The notes: generated by a model from the letters alone, not told the origin. Counted from the stretch's first letter, positions 15,775-25,142 are shown. The stretch: 38,945 nt of DNA from Lachnospiraceae bacterium (GCA_009774235.1 VSNJ01000020.1:1-38945); one strand, 5' to 3'. Program-made: numbers and translations.

Positions 15775-17508
15775 ATGGATTACAAAGAGGTTTATGAATC
15801 ATGGCTTGGCAACCCTTATTTTGATGAGGATACAAAGAATGAGCTGAAATCAATAGCTGGTGATGACAACGAAATTAAAGAACGTTTCTACCAGGAGTTA
15901 GAATTTGGAACAGCTGGTCTGCGTGGTGTAATCGGAGCAGGTACAAACCGTATGAATATTTATACAGTACGTAAGGCTACACAGGGGCTTGCAAACTACA
16001 TAACCAAAGCAGGAAAGGCTGCACAGGGTGTTGCAATAGCATTTGACTCACGCCATATGTCACCTGAATTTGCAGATGAATCTGCACTGTGCCTTGCTGC
16101 CAATGGAATTAAAGCATATGTTTTTGAGTCATTAAGACCTACCCCAGAACTTTCATATGCAGTAAGGGAGTTAAAGTGTGCTGCTGGAATTAATATTACA
16201 GCAAGCCATAATCCGCCTGAATACAATGGTTATAAAGTATACTGGGAGGATGGCGCACAGATTACACCTCCACATGATACTGGTATTATGGCAGAAGTTA
16301 AGGCTGTTACAGATTATGCAGAAGTTAAGACAATGGACAAGCAGGATGCTATATCAAAAGGATTGTATGAACAGATTGGCGCAGCAATAGATGACAAATA
16401 TATTGAAGAGCTTAAGAAACAGGTTATCCATTGGGACAGCATTAAGGAAATGGGAAGCAAGTTAAAGATTGTCTATACACCTCTGCATGGTACAGGAAAT
16501 ATTCCTGCAAGGCGTGTACTTAAGGAAATAGGTTTTGAAAATGTATATGTTGTGCCTGAACAGGAACTTCCAGATGGTGACTTCCCAACTGTAAGTTATC
16601 CAAATCCTGAAGCAGCAGAAGCTTTTGAACTTGCACTTAAGCTTGCTAAGGAAAAAGATGCAGACCTTGTACTTGCAACTGACCCTGATGCAGACCGTCT
16701 TGGGGTATATGTAAAAGATACAAAGAGTGGGGAATATATTACACTTACAGGTAATATGTCTGGATGTCTTCTTGCAGATTATGAGATTTCACAGATTAAA
16801 GAAACAAAAGGACTTCCAGAAGATGGAAAGCTTATAAAAACTATTGTTACATCAAACCTTGCAGATGCAATAGCAAAATATTATAATGTAGGGCTTATTG
16901 AGGTACTTACTGGATTTAAGTTTATTGGACAGCAGATTCTTGGTTTTGAAACAACAGGAAAGGGAAATTATCTCTTTGGTTTTGAAGAAAGCTATGGCTG
17001 CCTTATTGGTACACATGCACGTGACAAAGATGCTATTGTTGCAACTATGGCACTTTGTGAAGCAGCAGCATACTATAAGACAAAAGATATGACTCTCTGG
17101 GATGCAATGATTGCAATGTATGACAGATATGGTTATTATAAGGATGGAGTACAGTCAGTTACAATGAAGGGTATTGAAGGACTTAATAAAATCCAGGAAA
17201 TTATGACAGAGCTCCGTGAAAATCCACCTAAAGAGATTGATGGGCATAAAGTTCTTTCATTCCGTGATTACCAGGCTGATACAGTTAAGGACATTGAAAC
17301 AGGGGAAGTTAAGCCTACTGGTCTTCCAAAATCAAATGTACTGTATTTTGATATGTCTGACAATGTATGGATGTGTGTAAGGCCTTCAGGAACAGAACCT
17401 AAGATTAAGTTTTATTATGGCGTTGTAGGAAGTTCCCTTGATGATGCAGATAAAAAGTCAGAAGCCATGGCAAAAGCTGTTACTGATATGGTTGAAAAGA
17501 TGTCATAA
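15775..17508 (+). CDS. pgcA: Phosphosugar mutase (phosphoglucomutase, PgcA type)
   Basis: 577 residues, the length of alpha-phosphoglucomutases in Firmicutes. The phosphoserine loop TASHNPPEYNGYK has Ser144, the metal loop is DPDADRLG (303-310), the sugar loop is FGFEESYGC and the phosphate loop is RPSGTEPKIKFYY near the C-terminus. It interconverts glucose-1-P and glucose-6-P in the cytoplasm, feeding glycogen synthesis and UDP-glucose. The branching-enzyme gene follows 137 bases later, so the two form a glycogen neighbourhood. Substrate choice between glucose and mannose phosphates is not certain from motifs alone, but GEESYG-type sugar loops and the context favour glucose. Confidence 0.9.
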   Translation: MDYKEVYESWLGNPYFDEDTKNELKSIAGDDNEIKERFYQELEFGTAGLRGVIGAGTNRMNIYTVRKATQGLANYITKAGKAAQGVAIAFDSRHMSPEFADESALCLAANGIKAYVFESLRPTPELSYAVRELKCAAGINITASHNPPEYNGYKVYWEDGAQITPPHDTGIMAEVKAVTDYAEVKTMDKQDAISKGLYEQIGAAIDDKYIEELKKQVIHWDSIKEMGSKLKIVYTPLHGTGNIPARRVLKEIGFENVYVVPEQELPDGDFPTVSYPNPEAAEAFELALKLAKEKDADLVLATDPDADRLGVYVKDTKSGEYITLTGNMSGCLLADYEISQIKETKGLPEDGKLIKTIVTSNLADAIAKYYNVGLIEVLTGFKFIGQQILGFETTGKGNYLFGFEESYGCLIGTHARDKDAIVATMALCEAAAYYKTKDMTLWDAMIAMYDRYGYYKDGVQSVTMKGIEGLNKIQEIMTELRENPPKEIDGHKVLSFRDYQADTVKDIETGEVKPTGLPKSNVLYFDMSDNVWMCVRPSGTEPKIKFYYGVVGSSLDDADKKSEAMAKAVTDMVEKMS

Positions 17509-17547
17509 ACTGAATATTTTTAATAAATTATTACAGGCTAATTTAAA

Positions 17548-17573
17548 AGGGCTGCCGTATATGGCGGCTCTTT
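17548..17573 (+). terminator. Short terminator or attenuator before the branching enzyme
   Basis: AGGGCTGCC (17548-17556) pairs with GGCGGCTCT (17563-17571), including two G-T wobbles, with a six-base loop and only three Ts. It may reduce read-through from the mutase gene into the branching-enzyme gene. Confidence 0.5.
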
Positions 17574-17645
17574 ATAGGTTTGAAATGCTTTGTTTGATTT
17601 ACAAAATATTCGTAATACAAACTATAGTTATACGGAGGAATAGTA

Positions 17646-19880
17646 ATGCAGGAAAAATTAGAACGCTGGATAAACTGGATGGAATTTGATGAAGTAGTAT
17701 CTGGCAAACATAATGCACCTCATAATATATTAGGGCTGCATGATTTTGACAAAGGACAAGTATTTACAGTATTCAGGCCACATGCACAGAATGTTTTTAT
17801 TACAGATATGAATGGTGGCAATGTAGTACAGCTTGAACAAGTTGAGGGTGAAACAGGATTTTTTGGTAAATATGTGGATGGACATAAGTATAAGGCACCT
17901 TATAAAGTCCGTGTACAGTATTCAGACAATGATGTAGTAGAATTTGTTGACCCTTATTGTTTTGAGCCTCAGATTACAAGTGATGATTTATATGTATTTG
18001 CAGAAGGCAACCATTATGAGATATATGACAAGCTTGGTGCACACCCTATGACAATTAATGGGGTATATGGAACATATTTTGCAGTATGGGCACCTCATGC
18101 AAGGGCAGTAAGTGTAGTTGGAAGCTTTAATATGTGGGATGGCAGGCTTCATCCTATGAGGACACTTGAAGTATCAGGTGTTTATGAGTTGTTTATACCA
18201 GGAGTAGAGCCAGGTGCTATATATAAGTATGAAATTCTTACAAGACAGGGTGAGTCTCTTCTTAAAGCAGACCCATATGCAAATTCAGCACAGATGCGTC
18301 CTGAAAATGCATCAGTTGTAGCAGACCTTACAGGTTTTGAATGGGAAGATGACAAATGGATGAAAGAACGTGCTAAGAAAAGCAGGGATACTCTTAGAAA
18401 AGAACCTGTTGCAATTTATGAGGCACATCTTGGTTCATGGAAGAAGAAAGATGATGGTACAGAAGACGGATTTTATAATTATAGGGAACTTGCCCCAATG
18501 CTTGCTGATTACTTGCTTGAAATGGGGTATACACATATAGAGCTTATGGGTATTGCTGAATATCCATTTGATGGTTCATGGGGATACCAGGTTACAGGAT
18601 ATTATGCACCAACAAAGCGTTATGGTGACCCAAAAGATTTTATGTATTTTGTTAACTATATGCATAAAAAGGGTATACATGTAATACTTGACTGGGTACC
18701 AGCGCATTTCCCAAGGGATGCACATGGTCTTGGAAGATTTGACGGACAGCCTCTTTATGAGCATCCAGACCCTCGCAGGGGAGAACATCCTCACTGGGGT
18801 ACTTATATTTTTAACTATGCTTACAGGGAAGTTGAAAACTTCCTTATAGCCAATGGGCTTTTCTGGCTTAATAAGTTCCATATTGATGGTCTCAGGGTTG
18901 ATGCTGTAGCTTCTATGCTATATCTTGACTATGGCAAAAATGATGGTGAATGGCTTCCAAATGAAAAGGGAGGCAAGGAGAACCTTGATGCAATACAACT
19001 TTTTATGCATATGAATGAACAGTTTGAGAAGAGGGCTCCTGGAACTGTTGTAATAGCAGAGGAATCTACTTCATGGGCAGGGGTAACAGCACCTGTACAA
19101 TTTGAAGGGCTTGGTTTCTTATTCAAATGGAATATGGGCTGGATGAATGATTTCCTTGAATATATGAAACTTGACCCATATTTCAGGTCATTTAACCACA
19201 ATAAGCTTACATTTAGTATGCATTATGCTTATAGTGAGAATTTTATACAGGTATTGTCACATGATGAAGTAGTGCATGGCAAAGGTTCTATGATTGAGAA
19301 AATGCCTGGGGAATATGAGGACAAATTTGCAAACTTAAGGACTGCATATGGATTTATGTATGGACATCCTGGCAAGAAGCTTTTATTTATGGGACAAGAA
19401 TTTGCACAGTTCCGTGAGTGGAGTGAAGAGCGCAGCCTTGACTGGGAACTTCTGGATTATGATTTGCATGTAAAGATGAAGACATATATAAAAGCCCTTA
19501 ATAAACTTTATACAGAGTATGAGGCAATGTATGTAAATGATTATGACCCTATTGGTTTTGAATGGATGAGCTGTGATAATGCGGAGATGAGTACAGTAAG
19601 TTTTGTAAGACGTGGACTGACTACAAAAGACCAGCTTCTCTTTATCTGTAACTTTACTCCTGTACAATATGATGGTTTCAGGACAGGTGTTCCTTGCCTT
19701 GGTAAATATACAAAGATAATATCTTCTGATGATTTATGCTATGGCGGGACAGGTGTAAAGAATTCAAAAACAGTACAGGCTGAGAAGATTGAAAGTGACA
19801 GGTCAGATTATTCAATAGAAATGAATCTCCCACCATTATCTGTAACAATTTATAAATTTGATTATAAAGAAGATAAATAA
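17646..19880 (+). CDS. glgB: 1,4-alpha-glucan branching enzyme
   Basis: 744 residues, a long-form GlgB with both N-terminal domains. The N1 module is about 20-115 (HNILGLHDF, TVFRPHAQNVFI), the CBM48 about 130-235 (YFAVWAPHARAVSVVGSFNMWDG), and the GH13 barrel and C-terminal sheet follow. Barrel motifs are DWVPAHF (349-355), GLRVDAVAS with nucleophile Asp419, VIAEES with acid Glu472, and LSHDE with Asp540. It cuts alpha-1,4 chains and reattaches them as alpha-1,6 branches during glycogen synthesis. ATG follows GGAGG. No glgA, glgC, glgD or glgP is in this window, so the rest of the pathway lies elsewhere. Confidence 0.96.
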   Translation: MQEKLERWINWMEFDEVVSGKHNAPHNILGLHDFDKGQVFTVFRPHAQNVFITDMNGGNVVQLEQVEGETGFFGKYVDGHKYKAPYKVRVQYSDNDVVEFVDPYCFEPQITSDDLYVFAEGNHYEIYDKLGAHPMTINGVYGTYFAVWAPHARAVSVVGSFNMWDGRLHPMRTLEVSGVYELFIPGVEPGAIYKYEILTRQGESLLKADPYANSAQMRPENASVVADLTGFEWEDDKWMKERAKKSRDTLRKEPVAIYEAHLGSWKKKDDGTEDGFYNYRELAPMLADYLLEMGYTHIELMGIAEYPFDGSWGYQVTGYYAPTKRYGDPKDFMYFVNYMHKKGIHVILDWVPAHFPRDAHGLGRFDGQPLYEHPDPRRGEHPHWGTYIFNYAYREVENFLIANGLFWLNKFHIDGLRVDAVASMLYLDYGKNDGEWLPNEKGGKENLDAIQLFMHMNEQFEKRAPGTVVIAEESTSWAGVTAPVQFEGLGFLFKWNMGWMNDFLEYMKLDPYFRSFNHNKLTFSMHYAYSENFIQVLSHDEVVHGKGSMIEKMPGEYEDKFANLRTAYGFMYGHPGKKLLFMGQEFAQFREWSEERSLDWELLDYDLHVKMKTYIKALNKLYTEYEAMYVNDYDPIGFEWMSCDNAEMSTVSFVRRGLTTKDQLLFICNFTPVQYDGFRTGVPCLGKYTKIISSDDLCYGGTGVKNSKTVQAEKIESDRSDYSIEMNLPPLSVTIYKFDYKEDK

Positions 19881-19898
19881 AACATTTATTAATTTAAA

Positions 19899-19933
19899 AA
19901 AAGCCAGAAGCAATCTTAAAGCTTCTGGCTTTT
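19899..19933. terminator. Bidirectional terminator between glgB and lysozyme gene
   Basis: AAAAGCCAGAAGC (19899-19911) pairs perfectly with GCTTCTGGCTTTT (19921-19933), with a nine-base loop. The A-run on one side and T-run on the other let it serve both converging genes. Confidence 0.9.
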
Positions 19934-19977
19934 GTTAACAGATAGCAAATAAATATAAATTAAGGATAAAAGTAATT

Positions 19978-22188
19978 CTAATTAATATAATCTGCTGATA
20001 TATAACCATTATAAAGTTTCTTGCCATCATGGTAACTGGTTTTATACCATGTATCAGATTTTACAATTATCTTTTTAAAAATTGCAACAGGAGTACCTTC
20101 TGGTATAACTGCCAGGATTTTTTTATTGGTACCTGCTGCTTTCCGTATATTAAGTGCAGCAATAGTTTTACCTAAAGAATAAAATTTTAATGGAGCTTTT
20201 GGTAAAAGATATCCATTATAAGTTTTGGATTTAACCACATAACTCACATGTATAAAGGTTTTATTATTCTTTAAATATGTTTTGCCAAGATATTCCATAG
20301 TGGCTTTTTTAGGAATTGTTATAAGTTTTGCTGACTTAGCAGCAGGTGTTTTTAATAAATAAAGGTTTGATGTTGCAATGGCAGCCTGTCTGGTTTTCAT
20401 TGTAGCTGTTGTAAGTGTTGTATAACTGCTGTAGTATGTTTTGCCATTAATTTTTGCATATGAACGTATTTTATAATAATATTCATGGTCAGCCAGCAGT
20501 TTTGTATTTTTGAATGATGTAACTGTTTTTTTTGTAACAGTTTTAATTTTTTGATATGTACCATTATAAACATCAGCCCTGTAAATCTGGTATCCTTGTG
20601 CACCTGTGTTGCCGTTCCATTTAAGGGTTATATATTTATTGGCAGGATTTCCAGTAAATGAACTTGTTTTCCTTGGTTTTATTATAAAACTGGAAACTAT
20701 GCTTCCTGTATAATTACCAGTACCAGTAATTGTAATAATTGCAGTACCAGTATTAATATTATTGGAATATATTAATTCATAATCCTCACCTTCTACAAGA
20801 GTACTGCCATTTAGCGAAATTTGTACAGGTGGCATTATTTCTCTTCCAGTGTAAGTTTTATCAGTAATTTTGGCAATCTTTGCTTTTGATAAATCAATGC
20901 TTTCAATAGGTTTTGGCGTAGGTGTAGCTGTAGGTTTTGGTGAAGGAGCAGGTTTTAATGTAGGTGTAACTGTAGGTTTTGGTGAAGGAGTAGGTTTTAA
21001 TGTAGGTGTGGCTGTAGGTTTTGGTGAAGGAGTAGGCTTTGGTGTAGGTGTAGCTGTAGGTTTTGGTGAAGGAGTAGGTTTTAGCGTAGGTGTAGCTGTA
21101 GGTTTTGGAGCAAGTGTAGGTGTAACTGCAGGTTTTATGGTTGCATCTGGTTTTTCTGTAACCGCAGGAGGTTCTGTGATAACAGGGGTTTCCGTTTCAG
21201 CTGGTTCTTCTATAATATCAGGCGGTGTAGTAACATCAACATTGTTGTTATCATTGTCAGGAGTGCTTCCATCTATAGTAGTATCTGTATACCAGAAGTT
21301 ACAGTCAACTTTTCCTGTTATACCATCTACTGAACCAGAGCTTGTATACTGCCAGTATTCATATGGATTAGAATATGTAGTTTTAGTAGTATAGTTGGCA
21401 AGCCATATTTTGTAACTTTGTGAAAGTTTTGTTCCATTAATAAGGGTTGCAAGGTCACTTTTATTAGCATAAATCATAGGTTCGTAACCAGCATCCTTGA
21501 TTGTTTCGCAGAATGCAATACAGTTATTGGTAGCAGCAGATTTGCTAAGGTTTGCTTTATACATCCTGCCTATTGGGCCACTGGAATCTGTAGGGAATTC
21601 ATAGTCAATAACTATAGGAAGTGTAACATCATAATCTTTAATTTTATCCAGACAGTATTCTGCTTCTTCTATAGCTTCTTGTTTATTTATAGCTTCTGTA
21701 AAGTAATAAACACCTACCTGTATTCCAGCATCAAGTGCCCCTTCAATATTCTCAACAAACTTAACATCTGTACAAAGAGTACCTGCAGCGCCATATCCTC
21801 TGTATCCAGCACGGATAATAGCAAAATCAACACCTGATTCTTTAACTTCTTCCCAGTCTATGGTTTTATTATAGTATGAAACATCAATACCATTATAAAT
21901 ATTCATGCCATCAAAAACATCTGCATGTGTATATGTTTTATTGTCAAAGATACCTTCTGTCTTTGATGCTTTTCTCAGCTTGCTTTTAAGTACAGACCCA
22001 GCTTGTAATTCTGCTTGTAAAGAAGCAGTATTATTCATTGTGGAAGAACCCGTGACAGCACTGCCAGAAGCAGTGAGCATTGTGTTATTAGTATATGTAC
22101 TTGCTGGAGCAGCAGAAGCATATGAAACGGTACCTTGAAGTAGTATTGCAGCCGTAAGAAGGCTGCTTAATATTTTATGTTTTTTCAT
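19978..22188 (-). CDS. Secreted modular GH25 lysozyme with SH3-like repeats
   Basis: 736 residues. Signal peptide 1-26 (KKHKILSSLL, then YASA). The GH25 muramidase domain spans about 97-300, with GIDVSYYN (Asp102) and VIDYEF (Asp195, Glu197) as catalytic residues. Then come a Thr/Pro/Lys linker of near-identical 14-residue units (about 355-428), an Ig/MBG-like module (about 432-505, ending GTGNYTGSIVSSF), a fibronectin-III-like domain (about 510-598) and two SH3-like cell-wall modules (about 605-736). It would cut the glycan backbone of peptidoglycan outside the cell. An upstream in-frame ATG at 22329 exists, but the ATG at 22188 follows GGAGG (22195-22199) and begins the signal peptide. It is divergent from the radical-SAM gene, with its own promoter. 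Confidence 0.9.
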   Translation of the reverse strand: MKKHKILSSLLTAAILLQGTVSYASAAPASTYTNNTMLTASGSAVTGSSTMNNTASLQAELQAGSVLKSKLRKASKTEGIFDNKTYTHADVFDGMNIYNGIDVSYYNKTIDWEEVKESGVDFAIIRAGYRGYGAAGTLCTDVKFVENIEGALDAGIQVGVYYFTEAINKQEAIEEAEYCLDKIKDYDVTLPIVIDYEFPTDSSGPIGRMYKANLSKSAATNNCIAFCETIKDAGYEPMIYANKSDLATLINGTKLSQSYKIWLANYTTKTTYSNPYEYWQYTSSGSVDGITGKVDCNFWYTDTTIDGSTPDNDNNNVDVTTPPDIIEEPAETETPVITEPPAVTEKPDATIKPAVTPTLAPKPTATPTLKPTPSPKPTATPTPKPTPSPKPTATPTLKPTPSPKPTVTPTLKPAPSPKPTATPTPKPIESIDLSKAKIAKITDKTYTGREIMPPVQISLNGSTLVEGEDYELIYSNNINTGTAIITITGTGNYTGSIVSSFIIKPRKTSSFTGNPANKYITLKWNGNTGAQGYQIYRADVYNGTYQKIKTVTKKTVTSFKNTKLLADHEYYYKIRSYAKINGKTYYSSYTTLTTATMKTRQAAIATSNLYLLKTPAAKSAKLITIPKKATMEYLGKTYLKNNKTFIHVSYVVKSKTYNGYLLPKAPLKFYSLGKTIAALNIRKAAGTNKKILAVIPEGTPVAIFKKIIVKSDTWYKTSYHDGKKLYNGYISADYIN
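20905..21110 (-). repeat. Tandem 42-bp repeats coding the lysozyme Pro-rich linker
   Basis: About five 14-residue units of the type KPTATPTLKPTPSP are encoded by 42-bp DNA repeats that differ by only a few bases each. Such near-identical tandem units can gain or lose copies by recombination or slippage, changing linker length. Confidence 0.88.
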
Positions 22189-22234
22189 ATTAATCCTCCA
22201 GTTTCCAGAAATTATCTGGAATATTGTATTTGTG

Positions 22235-22263
22235 TTTATATTTATACATAATTGTTGTGGCAA
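22235..22263 (-). promoter_or_regulatory. Promoter of the GH25 lysozyme gene
   Basis: On the minus strand TTGCCA (22263-22258), 17 bases, then TATAAA (22240-22235). A small TCCAGA/TCTGGA hairpin (22204-22220) lies in the leader just before the ribosome site. The gap 22189-22581 between the two divergent genes otherwise shows only AT-rich sequence. Confidence 0.5.
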
Positions 22264-22511
22264 AAATATGCATATATATAAAACTGTTAAAAATAATACT
22301 ATATAAACGTTTGTTTGCTTATATTCCATATTATTTTTATATATACTAATCTAGCCAGTATATATTTGTCAAATATTATCGCAATATATTATGTATATAC
22401 TATGGTGTGTATTTAAAATCTGCTTTTCTTATTGTTTACATTATTTTTTTCTTTTGCAGGATTTTAATATATTAAGGGAAAGAAACAGGCGTAATAAAAT
22501 TTATATATATC

Positions 22512-22540
22512 TTGACTAAAAAGTTATATCATGTTATGCT
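22512..22540 (+). promoter_or_regulatory. Promoter of the radical SAM/DUF4130 operon
   Basis: TTGACT (22512-22517), exactly 17 bases, TATGCT (22535-22540). The transcript would start near 22547, which rules out the longer reading frame opening at 22531 and supports the start at 22582. Confidence 0.6.
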
Positions 22541-22581
22541 TATATAAGAACTTATGTTCGCAATGCGGCAGGAGGTGTAAA

Positions 22582-24093
22582 ATGGTATTTGAACTTAATA
22601 CAACTTTGTCTGAGAAGCTTCATATTTTGTCTGCTGCAGCAAAGTATGATGTTGCATGTACTTCAAGCGGGGTTTCAAGGAAAAGCAAGAAAGGGGAACT
22701 TGGTGCAGCAGAGGCAGCAGGAATATGCCATTCTTTTGCTGCTGATGGAAGATGTGTTTCATTACTTAAGATTTTATTTACTAATGAATGTATATTTAAC
22801 TGTAAGTATTGTATTAACCGTGCCAGTAATGATGTTCCGAGGACATCTTTCACACCTGATGAGATATGCCAGCTTACAATGGAGTTTTACAGGAGAAATT
22901 ATATAGAAGGATTATTTTTAAGTTCTGGTGTAATGCAGTCACCAGATTATACGATGGAACTGATATGTGAGTCCCTTAGAAAGTTAAGGCTTGAATACAA
23001 ATTTAATGGTTATGTCCATTGTAAGGCTATTCCTGGGGCTTCGCCAGAACTTGTAGAGATGGCAGGATGGTATGCAGACAGGATGAGTGTAAATCTTGAA
23101 CTTCCTACAGAAGCAGGTTTAAAAGAGCTTGCACCTAATAAAACACGCAAGAATATATTAACGCCTATGAGGCAGATACAGGCAGGTTTAGCAGAGAGCA
23201 GGGCAGTCCTTGGAATGAAGGGAGGTAACCAGAGTTCTTACTGGTATACACAGAAGCGTTTAGGAAAAAGCCTGCCAGGAAGTACAGAAAATCTTAATAT
23301 AACAACAGATACGGATGACAATAAAATTACAGATAAAAATATAAATATAACTACTAATAAAGATACTAATACAGATATAGTATTAAATAATGGCAGGGGA
23401 GTACTGGCACAGTGGCACAGGAATGATACAAGCAGGGGATTTGTTCCAGCAGGACAAAGTACGCAGATGATTATAGGAGCTACAGGTGAGAGTGATTACC
23501 AGATATTATCTGTGACAGAAGCACTGTACCAGAGATTTGATTTGAAAAGAGTTTTTTATTCAGCTTTTGTTAATGTCAACAATGACAGTTCACTTGTAGT
23601 AAATGGAGGACAGCCACCGCTCCACAGGGAACACAGGCTTTACCAGGCAGACTGGCTTTTAAGGTATTATGGGTTTACTGCTGGTGAGATTTTATCTGAA
23701 AGCAGACCATTTTTTAATACCTATCTTGACCCTAAGTGTGACTGGGCACTTGGACATATGGAATATTTTCCAGTAGAGATAAATACTGCATCATATAACA
23801 CATTACTGCGTGTCCCTGGAATAGGTACAAAGTCTGCTGGCAGAATAGTAAATGCAAGAAAAACTGGCAAGCTGGATTTTGCTTCATTAAAGAAAATGGG
23901 TGTTGTATTAAAAAGAGCTATATATTTTATTACATGTAATGGAAGAATGATGTATGATTTCTTAAAGGTTGAAGAAGATTATATAACACGTAACCTTGTT
24001 TCAGGAGAAACAGATGTTGTTAAGGGGTTTGGTGACAGTATAACTTATAAACAGCTTACTTTATTTGATGATTTCCAATTAGGACATATCTAA
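22582..24093 (+). CDS. Radical SAM protein of the DNA modification/repair-linked family
   Basis: 503 residues. The 4Fe-4S motif CIFNCKYC (Cys70, Cys74, Cys77) is a CxxxCxxC radical SAM signature. The C-terminus has a helix-hairpin-helix stretch, INTASYNTLLRVPGIGTKSA, typical of DNA-binding proteins. This combination and the DUF4130 neighbour match the family annotated as putative DNA modification/repair radical SAM (TIGR03916-type). Its reaction has not been established as far as I know. An Asn/Thr/Asp-rich low-complexity stretch at about 234-270 interrupts the region after the barrel core. ATG 22582 follows GGAGG and a promoter begins just upstream. The gene pairs with the DUF4130 gene 24 bases downstream. 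Confidence 0.87.
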   Translation: MVFELNTTLSEKLHILSAAAKYDVACTSSGVSRKSKKGELGAAEAAGICHSFAADGRCVSLLKILFTNECIFNCKYCINRASNDVPRTSFTPDEICQLTMEFYRRNYIEGLFLSSGVMQSPDYTMELICESLRKLRLEYKFNGYVHCKAIPGASPELVEMAGWYADRMSVNLELPTEAGLKELAPNKTRKNILTPMRQIQAGLAESRAVLGMKGGNQSSYWYTQKRLGKSLPGSTENLNITTDTDDNKITDKNINITTNKDTNTDIVLNNGRGVLAQWHRNDTSRGFVPAGQSTQMIIGATGESDYQILSVTEALYQRFDLKRVFYSAFVNVNNDSSLVVNGGQPPLHREHRLYQADWLLRYYGFTAGEILSESRPFFNTYLDPKCDWALGHMEYFPVEINTASYNTLLRVPGIGTKSAGRIVNARKTGKLDFASLKKMGVVLKRAIYFITCNGRMMYDFLKVEEDYITRNLVSGETDVVKGFGDSITYKQLTLFDDFQLGHI

Positions 24094-24117
24094 AAATGTT
24101 ATATTGAAAGGAAGATA

Positions 24118-24909
24118 ATGGAAAAGCAAATAAGGATTTACCAGTGTGAAAATTCACCAGATGGCATACTTAGTGCTGTATTTGAAGCAGGAATATCAGG
24201 CTATGGACATAATTATATAAAAATACAGCCTTTAGCACCAGGGTATATTTATAATATAGAACTTTTTTCAGAATATATAAAGGTAGAAACTTCACCAGAA
24301 AAGGCAGAAAATGTATTAAAAACAATAGACAACATGATATCCCATGAAGCATATTTTTTTGTAATGAGTGCTTTGCTTTCAGAAGATGCAGACAGAGGTA
24401 ATGTAATATACCAGTTTGTAACATATGGTTTTACTATTGGCAGAGATATTACAAAAGCATTACAGATAGATTGTGTTTCGAGGATATTTGCAATAAAACG
24501 CAGTGTGCATAATGAAGCACATTTTTATAAAGAATTTTTAAGGTTCCAGGAGGTAAAGAAGACTCCGCCAGTGCTTATGTCAAAGATGGAACCTAAGAAC
24601 AGGGTATTAACTTTAGTAACAGCACATTTTGAAGACAGGTTTAATGCAGAATATTTTATTATATATGATAAAAGTTATAAAGAAGCTTCATTCCATAGCG
24701 CTGATGGGAATTGTGTAATAAGGATTTTAACACAAGAGGAAGAAAAAAAGTTAGATTCATTGCTGGATACTAATGAGAAATATGCAGATTTATGGAAAGT
24801 GTTTTTTAAATCTATTGCTGTAGAAGAAAGGGAAAATTATAAACTGCAACGTGGAAATCTTGCATTACATTATAGAAAATATATGACAGAATTTATGGAT
24901 AATAATTGA
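24118..24909 (+). CDS. DUF4130 (TIGR03915-type) DNA-metabolism-linked protein
   Basis: 263 residues, matching in length and order the family almost always encoded beside the preceding radical SAM protein. In other bacteria this domain is fused to uracil-DNA glycosylase. Recognisable features are the opening pattern YQCENSPDGILSAVFEAG, the central RSVHNEAHFYKEFLRF, the ANF-like HFEDRFN and the closing LHYRKYMTEF. No catalytic motif can be named from sequence. It is the second gene of the operon, with an AAGGAAG ribosome site. The pair is thought to act on damaged or modified nucleic acid, but this is inferred from gene linkage only. Confidence 0.85.
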   Translation: MEKQIRIYQCENSPDGILSAVFEAGISGYGHNYIKIQPLAPGYIYNIELFSEYIKVETSPEKAENVLKTIDNMISHEAYFFVMSALLSEDADRGNVIYQFVTYGFTIGRDITKALQIDCVSRIFAIKRSVHNEAHFYKEFLRFQEVKKTPPVLMSKMEPKNRVLTLVTAHFEDRFNAEYFIIYDKSYKEASFHSADGNCVIRILTQEEEKKLDSLLDTNEKYADLWKVFFKSIAVEERENYKLQRGNLALHYRKYMTEFMDNN

Positions 24910-24939
24910 CAGCTTATCTCTGAAAGGGTAACATATATA

Positions 24940-25087
24940 GTAAGGTTGTTTTACAAGTGGGCAAATAGCCAATGCCTGCTTACAGGTAATGCGGATTGCA
25001 GATATCCGCCTGGCTAAAAAATATTTATACCAGTGTGTGTTGGAAAATGAAAAGTGTACAAGATTGCCAGAGTAATATAATCTTTGT
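24940..25087. repeat. Intergenic palindromic repeat, copy D
   Basis: The 24 bases at 25064-25087 (TTGCCAGAG through ATCTTTGT) are an exact reverse complement of 28854-28877 in copy C. The stretch TTTTACAAGTGGGCA near 24949 resembles the other arm. Between them lies a TAGCCA/TGGCTA stem (24966-25016) enclosing GCGGAT/ATCCGC. It fills the 24910-25142 gap, which has no gene. Confidence 0.6.
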
Positions 25088-25142
25088 GCAGTCTGATGTT
25101 TTAAAGGCAATTTTTAAACACACTATTGGATGAGGATTACTT

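Noticed and set aside
20905..21110. CRISPR array
   Set aside because: The repeats are contiguous and coding, without unique spacers. No cas genes lie in the window.
20870..21394. Plus-strand frame rich in Val-Gly-Phe repeats opposite the lysozyme linker
   Set aside because: It is the antisense of the 42-bp coding repeats, has no ribosome site and makes no sense outside the repeat. The minus-strand gene has a signal peptide, catalytic motifs and a promoter.
22531..22581. Longer N-terminus of the radical SAM protein
   Set aside because: The extra 17 residues overlap the -10 box at 22535-22540 and have no ribosome site, while ATG 22582 follows GGAGG.
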